64,000 nt of DNA, from NCBI GenBank assembly GCA_006176705.1, contig QRFJ01000049.1, forward strand, positions 620,001 to 684,000, in the 5' to 3' direction. Shown piece after piece: positions 35,501-47,034 of this stretch. The notes beneath the pieces were generated by a model. That model had not been told where the DNA came from. It made no database searches and saw only the letters and a list, made by a program, of their open reading frames with translations. A program made the translations under genes and the position numbers. Source of the stretch: Cocos nucifera (taxonomy: Eukaryota; Streptophyta; Magnoliopsida; Arecales; Arecaceae). Every line of letters starts with the position of its first letter. The first letter of the stretch is position 1.

Positions 35501-38500
35501 ACAAGTGTGATCCCTCTAGTGTAGTTAACACATTTGTCTGTGTATAGCGTAGCTAACACACATCCTATTGGATTGTGCTAACAAGAGAGTGTGAACCCTC
35601 TAGTTTAGTTAACACATTTGTCTACACGGTGTAGCTAACATACTTGTCCCCTTTGATTGTACCAAAAAGGAAGTGCAATACTACCAGAATTGTAATAAGT
35701 TATGTCCAATAATCTAGCTTGCACTCAATTTTCTATGTACTTCTTCATACTTTAAGAACAGAGAAGAGACTAGACCTGAATGTTCGTTATTGTTGGAGAT
35801 GATACTCTTTTAGGCTCTGGTATTGAGACAACCAACTTGTAGCTGAAAAATCGCATAATATAAAAAGGAATTAGTTAAGGCTAATATATTTCATTACAAG
35901 CATAGAATAACTGATTTATCGTTTTCCATTAATAGTACATTAAGATTTAAGACTACATAAGAATAACATATCTTAAAAAGGAAAAATGATGAATCTGCAT
36001 TCCATAAGAATTAGAATCCTGGAAAGTGTTAATCATTTTTAAACTAATCTTAGGACAAGAGAAATTAACATTACAACATAGATCAATTCAGTCAATTTAA
36101 GATGAATCCAGTTTCTCTGTTGTATTTCTCCTAACAAAAGTCATACTTTAGTCTAGTCATGGATGCTTTTGAAACACTTCTTTGCAATACATTGCTGCAA
36201 GAACTAAACTAAAGATTCCATTCATATTTGACACCTAGTTCTTTGTTCCTCTAATTTTGCTAGTCAGACACAAATGGTCAGAGAAACTGTGCAAGAGCTC
36301 TTACCCTTTTGATACCAAAAGGTATCAAATCAAAATTTCAAAAATTGCATAAGATAATCTAGTGGCAATTATATAAAATCTTCTGCATTATTGTTTCTTA
36401 GCAAGATCAGAAACTTTTGTATAGCTATCACCTTTTTACAACGTCCATCATGATTTATACAGCATGTATATCAAATGGTTTCTGATCCTTCAGCACAAAC
36501 AAAAGCCTTTTCATTTGTCCCTGCCATCTACAATACACATCATCACTTTATCATCTATAAATGTAAACCTTAAACTCCTTTGAATAATAATTCCAATTGC
36601 AAACACCATCACGGCCATTCCCAAGCCTGGATGGGAAAGGTGAAGGGTTGATGTCAGGTTAACAGTCAGTCATAAAAATGTGTTAATAACTAAGAAATGT
36701 ATCCTAATGTCATATGCATGAATATTAGGGCATCCACTTTTCCATTCGACACACCACAACCTGACTAGATTGTGGTGAGAAGTAGGCAAGCGGTTGTTTA
36801 GGCTGTAGGCTATAAGTGACCCACTAAAACGTGACCTGGTTGTCATTGATACAGAGCCAACTCCCAATAGTGGGGAATAGTTGAAAAAGGCCAGATGGCT
36901 ATGGTTATGGAATAATTTCGATCACAATTTATAATCCCAGTTTTCCTAAGTGTTTGAAGGTTCTTAGGTGGCCTTGACCAGTAAATCATTTGAGACATCA
37001 AGAATACTGACCTGTGATTTAACAGATATGTATATTTTGGGGTGTGTAACTGATGTTCCGAAATTAATAAAATGGGAACTATCATGGGAAAATTGAAAGA
37101 AAATGGAAAATCCCTCACTCCATAAAATACTGAAAAGAGGACAATGATAGAGAAAATCCATCAACCACTAAAGCTTATATTAAGGCAATTCAAAAGAATC
37201 ATCAAAAACTAAGATTCCAGAGCAAGAAGAAATGGAAAAGGAAGGGGGAAAGGGGGAAAAAAGCCTGGTGTTCAGAAACTTCGTAAGTGAGTGGTTCAAG
37301 AACAATGAAGGAGATGTGGGATAGAGAGCAGGTGAGGAGCTAAAAAGAAAAAAGATCAAATATCATTTGACACTTCATGCAGATGCTGGTTCAAATCACT
37401 CAAAATGTACACAATGAAAAGAAAAGGGGAGTGAGGAAGATGGAGAGAAAAGAGATTATTCTTTAGGAAAAGGATCTAGGAAGATGGAGAAAAAAGAAGT
37501 TGCTTTTGGTGTTTCTTCTTGCATCTAAGAGAATACATAATATCAAGTGCTTCTCTTTCTTTTTCTTCTCCTTCTTCGTGGTAGTTTCCCTCTTATAATG
37601 AGCATAATAGAGAAGAATGTTGAAAATTGAAGTTTTACAGACGTAAAGATGCATAAAGTTAAGAGTATCATTATACTACAAAACTTTAATTAATAGACAA
37701 GTAATGATTCTGTCATTGTCAAATTTTATATGACTTTGTAAAGTCAGTAACAAATAGAGATGCTAAACAAAATGGGAGTTAAACAAACAGAGTAAGAGAT
37801 TCTGATTACCAAGCAGAATTTTTTTTAAAAAAAATCTGGCAATTATTATGCAGTAAACTATTTGCTGAATTGTATCTTTTGAAGACAACTAGGAAGGAGC
37901 AAGAGGTATTCATACTGAATAGTATATAGAAATAATTTAGGTTACAATAGGACCTTTTTGTCCAGCAGTGAGGAGATTGTGGGGTGGAGAGCTTGAAAAG
38001 AAATATCACCAAAAGGAGATGTTTTGCCTGGCAAGCAAGATGACTATGTACTTATGAATACAGCTTTTACATCAACATTTTGTTGTGAATAGAATCATAA
38101 TTAGATTTTAAAGCAAGCATCAGTTCACAGTTAGGTAATGGTCTTAGCTAACTGAAATGGTTTCAAATTAAGATGCTTCATTTGACATGCAGTAGTACAA
38201 ATAATTAAAGTTTACAGGAGTTAGACATCATTTTTTCTTATATATCATGTAGGGTAGATTGCATGTTCAGATGGATACATGGCAACAAGTCATGTCCTAT
38301 ATGAAGCAGTTATCATTTTAAAGGCTAAATATCAGCAACAAGATTGACTAAAAAGCTCCTGTTGCAAACTCTGAATCAGTTCAAATTTTGGAACCGAAGA
38401 ACATGTGTCTTGGCTAACCGAAGTATCAAGTGGAGGTGTATCAGGCAATTTCCTATAGTTGAGTAGATGTTCTAATGATTTTAAATGACCGTTAGCAGAT

Positions 38501-41500
38501 CAACTAACCCGCCAGTGGTTGCCATAGGAGGTTGGCCAGTAGCATCACTTTTCCGGACATCAGCCAATACAGCATTAATCATATCATCCTCAAATGCAAA
38601 ATAAACTGGATACTGCAAATATTAGTAAACAAAATTAGTTAAGAAAGCACTAACACATTAGAAATGTAAATAAGTAACATAGGATAGAGAGTATTGGCCA
38701 TGTGAGTTCTTAAAATCAATAGTGATAAGTGATGATCCATTCTTTGTCAGATCATGTGGAACCCATAAATTATGACAGCTGAAACTCAATTAGGACCTCA
38801 GCAAACTAAATCTAAAGAAGTCTTACAAATAAAGAACTGTACAGATTTAAAAGTTAGAACAGCAAAACTGCAATTGTAAGCTCATACAGAAAGGACCTTA
38901 AACCCTAAGTCATGGTGAGAACTAGCACTTATACTCTAGTTTCTTCTCTTTTAGAAGTCCCTAATGCTCGTAAATAGAAACAATTATGAAATTTGCAAAA
39001 CCCTTGATATTTGCATCTAAATTGTGGATCACCTCATTGACAAAATTAAGTTAAAAGGAAAACATTCATGAGCATAAATAACATAGCAAGTCAATGTCAG
39101 AAAAATCTTAAGCAGTCGTCGCAAAATCATAAGTGCAAGTACCATGTTTCATGACTATGAAACAATTCAATATGCTGAGATATAAACAAGAAGTGTTGAG
39201 TGGTGACCATGTGATCATGTGATCATGATTGGATTTGAATAAAGTGTTATGTCACTTACAGGTATGTTGGCTTGTATGAGCAATTGTTCTAACTCAACCA
39301 ATATGTTTCTCATGAGCCCATCATCTTTGCTCTTGACCTCCCCAACAATCCTGTTGCTAACCTTTTTAGGAAGCAAGAGCAACAAGCCTCCCAATGGCTG
39401 GTTACTAATTATGTACTCTGAAAATAAATAATTGTTGCAAAATTTAGCAATATAAACATGCACAAAAAGAACATAAAAGGCAAAACTTACCCCACCTATT
39501 TTGGTTCAGAACAAATTAGCTCCACAAAAGCTGTTGCTGATATAGTGGGAGAAATTATATTACTTATGAAATTCAGAATATGGTGAATACAATCTCCTAA
39601 ATGCTTAAGCTTTTTATATATTAAACAAGAAGAGAAAGCATCTACACACAACTAATTATTATATCACAATGAAAGTTTGTTGCATGCCTTCTTTTTTTTG
39701 GCAAAACAGAGTGGGAAGTCCTACAAAAGTTAAACTCTTAAATACAAAACACATAGCATATCAGCCAGGATAAGTGGATGAATAACAAACGGAATCAAAT
39801 ATGAAAACAATGGCTGCCCCAGGAATTTCAGCCAACTATTACTTGAAAACCAAGGTGAACACTACGAATATGCAGATGGATACAATATAAGTTTTGTTAT
39901 CTCTATGGAAACTTAACTGAAAATGGGAGGAAAAAAAGCAGTGAACCTCTGGATCCTTCACAAGACTTTATGAGTGGCATGCCAGTATTTTAAGAACAGC
40001 AGGTTGTATTGTCACATAAGATATTTACTCGGAAAAAGACTCACAGTATCTGACGAAAAAAATTTTATTGTCAATAGATGTTAGGCCCAAACTGAGTTCA
40101 TGCATGCTTAGAATTCTTGATATTCTTCTATAAATAGCAAAAGGTGATAATGCATCACTTACATAATTCCTGGCGCAACTCTTGTACAATTGGGAGGAAA
40201 ACCTAGAGATGCCTACATGATGTGCAAAATACCACTGTAACCTTTTTTTTTTCTAAGTATTTTGTACTAGCACATGCATAATATGATCAGCATGATATAC
40301 CAATAATGTCAGTTGAATGCCTGCTTTTACACACCCAAAGAGAGAACTCAAAAATGTTTATCTATAGAGCTAATTGATTTTGAAGATTAATTGATTCTTA
40401 CAAATAAAATTTGAATTGTTGAATTGTGTTTTATTTTCTTTTTCTCTTGTTAGTAATTAGCCAACATTCATGGTATATAAAAAGTTGAATAAATGAAGGA
40501 ATCAGTGAGTACTTAGAGTCACAAAATCTAACATGGGTTTTGTCACAACCCAGGGCCTCACCCAAAATGACTTGCCAGAAGGTGTTATTTGAGTTTCCCG
40601 ATCTTGTTTAGATACCCAAAATCTACCTAATGCATAGCCAATATGAGATTAAACACGAGCCTACATAGGTCCTTACATACTCCTCCTATTTGAGTCTTGG
40701 CATCTTCGCCAAACTAGGATCCAAATCTATTCAAATCCAATCACAAATCCTGTAAATCAAATCACAAACACCATGATTAGCTCATGCTCAATTAAGTAGG
40801 CCCTGCGGCAATGTTTTCTACTCTACATGAACCATGAATTGGGTCCACTCTGATAACACTTGTAGCAACCCAGGGCCTCATCCAAGATTTTATGCCACGG
40901 TGGGATGGAGGCCATCCCAACGTTCCCATCCTATTCCTATGAAAGAAAAGGGATCGAGATAGGATCGCAACTCCAAAATCTATTTACACAAGGAGAGAAG
41001 AAAGAAGAAAGGAAGAAAAACAAAAGATGAAGAAAAGGAAAAAGTGAAAAAAAAGAAGAAGAAGAAAAATGAAAGGATGAAAGGAAGGGAGAAGAAAAAG
41101 AAGGGAAGGAGAGAAAGAAGAAGAAAAAGGAAACATGAAAGAAAGGAAGGGAAAAGAAAAAATGAAAAAGAAAAGGAGAGAACCGAAGGCAGAAGAAAAA
41201 GAAAGAAAAGAAATAAAAGAAGAGATATGAAGGATATCTACCGGGATATATGACTGGGATTACCGTCGGAACAGGATGGCAAGACATCCTATTCCATGGA
41301 GAAATGAGGATAACTTTATCCCAAGAGATTTAAAACCTTGATCTTACCCAAAAAAAACTAGCCAGAAGGTGTCATTTGAATTCCTTGGTCCTATATAGAT
41401 TCCTAAGCTCTACCCAGTGTATAGTCAATGTGGGACTAAATACTCATCTACATAGGTCCTCACAAATTTTAGTAGAACGAATCTCATCTTCATGAAGAGC

Positions 41501-42374
41501 TTCTCAGTCAAGATTCGTTTGGGTTAAGGTCCCACTTGAAGCAATCAAAATCATAACTTGAAGAGCCTACCACACTATCCAGGAACCAACAATTATGAGG
41601 AACCAAGTAAATTACTTTCTTGGGACAACATAGAATATAGAAGAGAGAATAAAGAAGAAGACGTAGAAGACAGACAAAGTAAAAGATATTCAAAAAAATG
41701 CAGAAAGTTATCTGCGATCCCAACAAGATTCTCTCTTCTTCTTCTTTTTTTACAGCTTTTCTTTGTTCCCTAACAGCCACATCAACCAAGTATTACTTCA
41801 ATCATGCTGGTGGCTGATAATGGGCTTCCATTCTCAGCCTCAGTTTACATCAACAAAAAAAAGTATTACTTCAATCTTCAAGTAAACGCACAGCAACTAA
41901 TAAAAGAAATATTCCATTTTGCTATGTTATCCGACTTATCAGCGACACTCAACCAGGAATTATTACTTGAACTAAACGCAAAAAAACGAGAAAACGAGAA
42001 AATTTCTCAAGCTCAGCACGGAGCGCTAGTGTCATGTTCCTGCCCTGTATAACTTCGAGAGGGTGAGAGGGACGCGATTTACCTCGGAGAAAGGTGAGGT
42101 TGAGCTCCCGGACGGGCATCATGACTACGGTTCTGGAGAGATCGGCGCCGGGAGCGAAGGGGGAAGCGCCGGCGTGGTGATTGAGGCCGGCGACGCGAGA
42201 TCCGTAGGGCACGCCGGCGATATCGTACTGGATCAGGCGGTAGACATCGACGGCCGTGGCGGCGTCGCCAAGCTCGACGCAGGCGACGAGGATAAAGACG
42301 AGGGCGACCACAGAGTAGATCGAGTCCAGCACCTCCACCCCGCCGCCAATTCCGCCTCTCCTCCTCCCCGCCAT
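28158..42374 (-). CDS. NCLN: Nicalin (ER membrane BOS-complex subunit, nicastrin/M28 superfamily)
   Basis: Nicalin is an ER membrane glycoprotein that in animals works with TMEM147 and NOMO in multipass membrane-protein biogenesis. Fourteen exons, in transcript order: 42374-42083, 39417-39260, 38612-38509, 35842-35776, 34672-34580, 34491-34327, 34208-34068, 33969-33892, 32916-32804, 32720-32660, 30301-30134, 29214-29113, 28395-28306 and 28220-28158. All borders are GT-AG and phases close on 564 aa, close to human nicalin (about 563). Residues about 15-33 form the N-terminal anchor (SIYSVVALVFILVACVEL). The M28-like region includes PTIAVVASYDTFGAAP and GSDSNGSGVVALLEIARLF; the family is regarded as protease-inactive. 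A second membrane segment is near 515-540 (FDLLLLLALGAYLILLFSFL). The frame is open upstream to 42428; I prefer the ATG at 42374 (MAGRRRGG), but the upstream start is possible. Confidence 0.96.
28591..28808. repeat. Tandem duplication, 2 x 110 bp, nicalin intron 12
   Basis: Copies begin at 28591 and 28701 (ttgttacagagaggacttgg in both) and differ at only a handful of mainly transition positions. It lies between nicalin exons 12 and 13. Confidence 0.9.
29412..29517. repeat. Compound microsatellite (GC/CA)n-(CA)n-(GA)n in nicalin intron 11
   Basis: The tract runs from catgcatgtgcgc through cacgcgcgcacac and a pure CA run into a GA run ending near 29517. The alternating purine-pyrimidine part could form Z-DNA; it is a likely polymorphic marker. 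Confidence 0.9.
35285..35690. repeat. Tandem-repeat cluster around the duplicated nicalin exon
   Basis: Phrases such as gtgatccctctagtgtagtt, aacacatttgtct and tagctaacacac recur at roughly 85-bp spacing between 35478 and 35690. A weaker related copy is at 35285-35340. Confidence 0.7.
35406..35470 (-). pseudogene. Degenerate duplicate of nicalin exon 4
   Basis: This 65-nt segment aligns with exon 4 (35776-35842, 67 nt), 372 bp further along the transcript. Both start ctacaagttg and end near acattca. It keeps an AG before and a GT after. Its length and internal changes shift frame, so inclusion would disrupt the protein. The surrounding intron also carries repeated units, so exon and intron were duplicated together. 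Confidence 0.8.
40545..41475. repeat. Two direct copies of a 'cagggcctcacccaaa' repeat; second split by a MITE
   Basis: Copy 1 (about 40545-40680) reads caacccagggcctcacccaaaatgacttgccagaagg. Copy 2 starts at about 40866 with caacccagggcctcatcc, is interrupted by the hAT-like MITE, and resumes at 41341 with atcttacccaaaa...gccagaaggtgtcatttga. Both copies end with a 'cctacataggtcct(t/c)aca' phrase. This looks like the remains of a transposon-derived repeat in nicalin intron 1. Confidence 0.75.
40883..41340. mobile_element. hAT-like MITE with purine-rich core (copy 2), nicalin intron 1
   Basis: It has the same architecture as 15340-15757: ends caagatttta / taaaaccttg, GC-rich arms (gtgggatggaggccatccc, accgtcggaacaggatgg) and a long A/G core (about 40990-41230). 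It sits inside an older repeat. The flanking octamers (cctcatcc / tcttaccc, approximate) are compatible with a decayed 8-bp TSD. It is more diverged than copy 1. Confidence 0.75.
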
Positions 42375-43599
42375 ATATGCACGTACGAGAGCTTCGGAGA
42401 CAGAACGAGAGAAAACGAGGGTTTCCAAGAACCAATAAGTTGATCAAGAGTTCGGTCAGGGTTCTCCGCAGTACATCAAGTTCTTGGAGCGGCTTTGCGC
42501 TGCACCCCAGCAATCCAAAACGAGGGATCCAGATGGACGGCGGAGACTTATTTTTTATACAAGGGCAGATCGGTTACGCGCAATATTGGTGTCGTACGGG
42601 AGTTATTTAAGAAATTCTATTACTAAATTCAAAGTAATTTTTTGGCAAATTGTTTGCACCATATTAATTCAAACCTAGCACCAGTATTTCTACAAATTAA
42701 CTCTTGTTAAATATCTTTACCAAAAGAAAAACTCTTGTTAAAAATGTTATTATTAAATTTTAACATTTTCTATCCATAACACCACGGCAACAAAATATGA
42801 AAATTTTATTGTTTAAGTTGAATTATATAAGAAGTTAATATTTTTAAAATTCTTTATATGCCATCCAAATCGAAGAATCATAAACATAATTTATATCAGA
42901 ATTTAAATTTATATATTTTAATAGTTGCATTCAATTAGTATAAAAATAATCAATATCCATTACAGTAGTATAGTAAAATACATGATATAAAATATGTAAA
43001 TTAAAAATTCAACTTATAGATTGTGACTATATATCTTAAAATATAGATGGATTTAACTTTACTATATTTTGATAATTAGATCATTGTAAAATATAGTATC
43101 ATATTATTAAAACGGTCCACTTTAACAACCACTTCATAATTAGATTAGAAACTATTAAAATATATAAATTTTAGTATTTAAGCATTTAATATAGTATAAA
43201 TCACATTCAATAATCTGGATCTTAAATTTGGATAGTCATTTTTCTATTTTAGATCATTAATTCCCTTGTTGGGAGTTATCATAAACCATGTAGTCCAATT
43301 CTTATTATTTTGTTAGTGGTTGAGATAATGTTGTTTATGAAAAAGTAAAAGATACTCTTCTCTAACTAGATAATTAAGATTATAATTGTGTCATTACTCT
43401 GGCTATTTGTTTTGCAACGATCATTTCATAATCTCTTATAAATCATAATGGTTCATTTCACTTAGAAACAAACATTATGCAAGTTCCTTAATATAAGGTT
43501 ATCAATTAAACTCTTTATCATTTCGAAGAAAAAAAATAGATCTAGCTAGTCCCATTTTATTCTTGTAGAAACCTTAGTCATTAAATAAACTTAGTTTAC

Positions 43600-45060
43600 T
43601 TTATCGAACCATAGCTGTTATGGCACATAAATCATCTCTTTATCATTGATCGACACATGGCAAGCATTTTTATAAAGGTTTGAATAAATGATAGTTACAT
43701 CTTCACTATTAAGAGAAACCTAAAAATAAAAGGATGGTTATGGCAGATTTAAATCCAAATAAAAAATAAGATGATGGCTCATAATAAGGAAATAATATGA
43801 CATCCCTTCATTTCCACCTCTAACTTTAACGGATCCTTGCTCTATATCTATATAAATAGGGTCAAGGAACCCCAGAAAAGGCAAACTCTGAAAGAGAGAA
43901 GCTTCTGCAACTTAAAACTCTAATGATGAGAGGCTCGCAAACTCTCATCCATCATATTATCTTTTTTCCTTCTTATAAGTCAATAAGTTATGAGAAGGCT
44001 GATTAAGTCAGAAGGCCGAGTAAGCCAACTCATCAGAAGATCGAGTAAGTCGATCTGATCAGAAGATCGAGTAAGTTCAACCTCATTAGAAGGTTGAATA
44101 AGTTTGACCTCACCAGAAAGCCAAGTAAGCTAACTCATCAGAAGGCTAAGTAAGTTCAATCTCACTAGAAAATAAAGTAAGTTGACCTTACTGAAGGCCG
44201 AGTAAGTTCAACCTCACTAGAAAGCTAACAAATCAACCTCCCCAGAAGACCGAGTAAGTCAACCTTATCAAAAGGCCGAGTAAGTTGACTTCATCAAAAG
44301 ACCTAAAAGGCCAAAGTGAAAAGAGATAAAGATTATCCAAAATCAGGCCAATTAGAATAGGATAACATCTTACACTAAATTCTATATTATAATATTATTA
44401 TTCCTGTTCTTTTGAAGCTCAATCTGATTTAAGCATTGAAGAGCTCGATCAGAGCTAATTCAGTGAGCTTTTTCATTCTTTTGAAAAAGTAAGTTAGAAG
44501 GCTAAGTAAGTCGACTCATCAGAAGATTAAGTAAGTTCGACCTCACCAGAAGATCGAGTAAGTTCGACCTTACCAGAAGGCCAAATAAATTTGATCTCAT
44601 CAGAAAGTTGAGCAAGTCTAACCTCACCAGAAAGCCGAATAAGCTAACTCATCAGAAGGCCAAGTAAGCTAACCTTACCAGAAGGCTGAGTAAGTTTAAC
44701 CTCACTCGAGTAAGTCCGATCTTACTAGAAAGCTGAGTAAGTCCGATCTTTCTAAAAGACCGAGTAAGTCGACCTTATTAGAAGGCTGAATAAATTGACT
44801 TCATCAAAAGGTATAAAAGACCAAAGTAAAAAGAGATAAAGGTTATCCAAAATCAGACCAACTAGAACATAACAATATCTTATACTAAATTCTCTATTAT
44901 AACCTCATTATTCCTGTTCTTCCGAAGCTCAATTTGGCTTAAGCATTGGAGGGCTTAATTAGAGCAAATCCGGTAAGCTTTTTCATTCTTTTGATATGCA
45001 AATCTGCGACTTGAAGGTAGATTATATTTCATCATCACGGATCAAACAATGTGCCCTTCA
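43600..45060. mobile_element. Possible solo LTR or LTR fragment with internal minisatellite
   Basis: A TATA-like ctatataaataggg is at about 43848-43861, followed by a leader-like region and an end near cacggatcaaaca (about 45050). No matching TSD was found. The body is dominated by a duplicated minisatellite, so the LTR reading is tentative. Confidence 0.35.
43980..44995. repeat. Duplicated minisatellite block (2 x ~510 bp; ~30-bp units)
   Basis: Units of about 30 bp (agaaggccgagtaagttcga type, 'cagaagNccNagtaagt') repeat in two arrays, 43985-44300 and 44490-44815. Each is followed by the same about 180-bp tail (agagataaaggttatccaaa ... gctttttcattcttttga). The whole array-plus-tail was therefore duplicated. 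Confidence 0.85.
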
Positions 45061-45965
45061 AATAGTCTTAGCTAGGTCAGATTTTGGCAGCAACAATAAT
45101 CATCTAAAAGGCCTTATTTTTCTAAGAGGATGAGAGAAAAGGGCAAAATATTAATATTAATAAAATGATATGGTGAAACAACCTATATCTTGGTCATACA
45201 AACCAATAAATAGGTTCAAACATTAATGGGTTATTTTGAGTTGGTGAGTTAAGAGTAATATCATGCAACCTTGTGATAGAAGAGAATGATGTAGAAGATG
45301 ATATTATGTGACAACTCCATCACGTCCTCTATATAAAATTCATGACTGACCATGATTTAAATTGGATAAATTAATTTAAAAGTTGGATAATTTGATCATA
45401 CTAAATTAAAATTTAGGATAATATTGAAAAATCTCAAATAGTTTTAATTTTTTTACATAATTAATCCTAGATTTTACAATGAGAGGAGCCTAGTCTCCGA
45501 GCTATTAAGAGATGTATGATTTGAGAGGATATTGTATAGTGTCGATTAGCTAAGATAATCACAAGGTCAAGGCCAATAAAGATGGATTTCCTATTTTATT
45601 TTTTCTTTTTGAAATATCTAGCATATTTATTTTTTTCTTATTTTCATAAAGTCAACTTCATTGACATGATCATACTTCAATGGATGGTATAGTCAAATTT
45701 GCACATGCATAAGGGTTGCAAAATAAGAAAAATTTGCATTTATTGGATACCAAGAAGTTAATTGGAGATCAAAATTGGATTGTAATTTTTTTTAATACAA
45801 CAACAGCATAATACTTTATAGAATAATCTAAACTAAAAAAATTAATAAAATACAAAAATCATAAAAAAAGTTGCAGAATAATGTGCAACTTTTTTTTGTT
45901 AATTCTCTCATCAACACTTCATACCATATGAAATCTTGGCTATCATTGAAGGGATGGATGGAATG

Positions 45966-46677
45966 ACTCATGTTAACTAGATAGATAAATCTGATGTGGA
46001 GTTTTGTGTACAAATACTCTCATCCATTTGGTTGGGGTATACAGATTATAGGATAATCTAATAATTCATAAAAATCATTTAGTTAAAAAAATGATTGTGG
46101 AGATAAATAATTTTTATTATGTTTGGTTGGTGAAAAAATTATTCTAAAAAATAATACTAAAAAAAATTATTATGTTTGGTTGGAGATAATCCTACATGAG
46201 AATATGATAAAATTTATAAATATATCTTTCAATATAAAATAATTTTTTAATACTAAAATGGTATTATCATTTTTAATTAGTTTTTATATGATGACTATAA
46301 TCACATAACCCTTTGCATAATGCCATCTCCATCTTATTTTTTTATAAAAGCTCTTTATTAAATAAAATTTGAAGAATATTAGCATAAAGTCAATGATTAC
46401 ATATGCAGCTATATTGAAAATATTTTTGTCAAATATGAATTACCATCACTCAAAAATTTATCAAAAATCAATTCTCAATGATATTTATTTTACCATCTTT
46501 CTCCGAAAATAAGCATGGAGTCAATCAATTTTTTTACCATCTCTCTTTTTTATTTTTCATACTAACATGATAATTTAACATGTGAATCATTTTTCTATGC
46601 CATATTACCTCCAACCAAACGGTCTCATGTTAATTAAATAGATAAATCCTATGTGGGGCTTCATGTATAAATGCTAA
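45966..46677. mobile_element. MITE-like AT-rich element between 50-bp direct repeats
   Basis: The ends atttggttggggtata (about 46025) and ttacctccaaccaaacgg (about 46605) are approximate inverted repeats, the common plant 'tttggttgg' MITE terminus. Outside them, tcatgtta-act/att-a-atagataaatc-type sequences at 45966-46020 and 46623-46677 are about 50-bp direct repeats, far longer than a TSD. No coding capacity. Confidence 0.6.
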
Positions 46678-46939
46678 TAATAAATTCAGAGAATCCTTTT
46701 TTATTTTAAGGGCATGAATGAAACATCCTTATCATGAATTAGAAGTATTATATAATACTTGATATTCTATGGGTAATGTTAAGCCATAATGATGTATTTT
46801 TGCGCTCGACCCCTATGAGAATTTAATATTATCAAAATCGGGGGATTTCAGGGTCATGGACATGCGGGGAGCGGGGCTGGGACAAATTTGTGGAGGGATC
46901 CAAGTAATCGATGGTTTTAGAAGGAGCTCCTGCCCAGCC

Positions 46940-46976
46940 GAACCGTTAAGGTTAGGGTTGAGGCTAGGGTTCCGTT
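46940..46976. promoter_or_regulatory. Teloboxes upstream of the LRR gene
   Basis: gttaaggttagggttgaggc followed by tagggttccg gives two AGGGTT telobox cores within 30 bp, about 60-90 bp before the start codon. Such boxes are common near transcription starts of plant growth-related genes. Confidence 0.55.
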
Positions 46977-47034
46977 ATCTTATTCTGCTCTACTCCACCG
47001 CGGTGGCCCCTTCTCTGATCTCTCGGATGTCGCC

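Larger units (their letters stand above)
42429..47034. other. Nicalin-LRR intergenic region (divergent promoters)
   Basis: The two genes diverge from this 4.6-kb region. It is AT-rich and holds an LTR-like block with a duplicated minisatellite (about 43600-45060), a MITE-like element (about 46025-46620), and the LRR promoter with teloboxes (46940-46970). No protein-coding gene is apparent. Confidence 0.55.

Noticed and set aside
40937..41287. Phe/Ser-rich and Lys/Glu-rich ORFs on opposite strands (also 15415-15714)
   Set aside because: Products of the pure purine core of the two MITEs.
42063..42513. ORFs of 126 and 144 codons overlapping nicalin exon 1
   Set aside because: Shadow frames of a GC-rich true exon whose frame matches nicalin.
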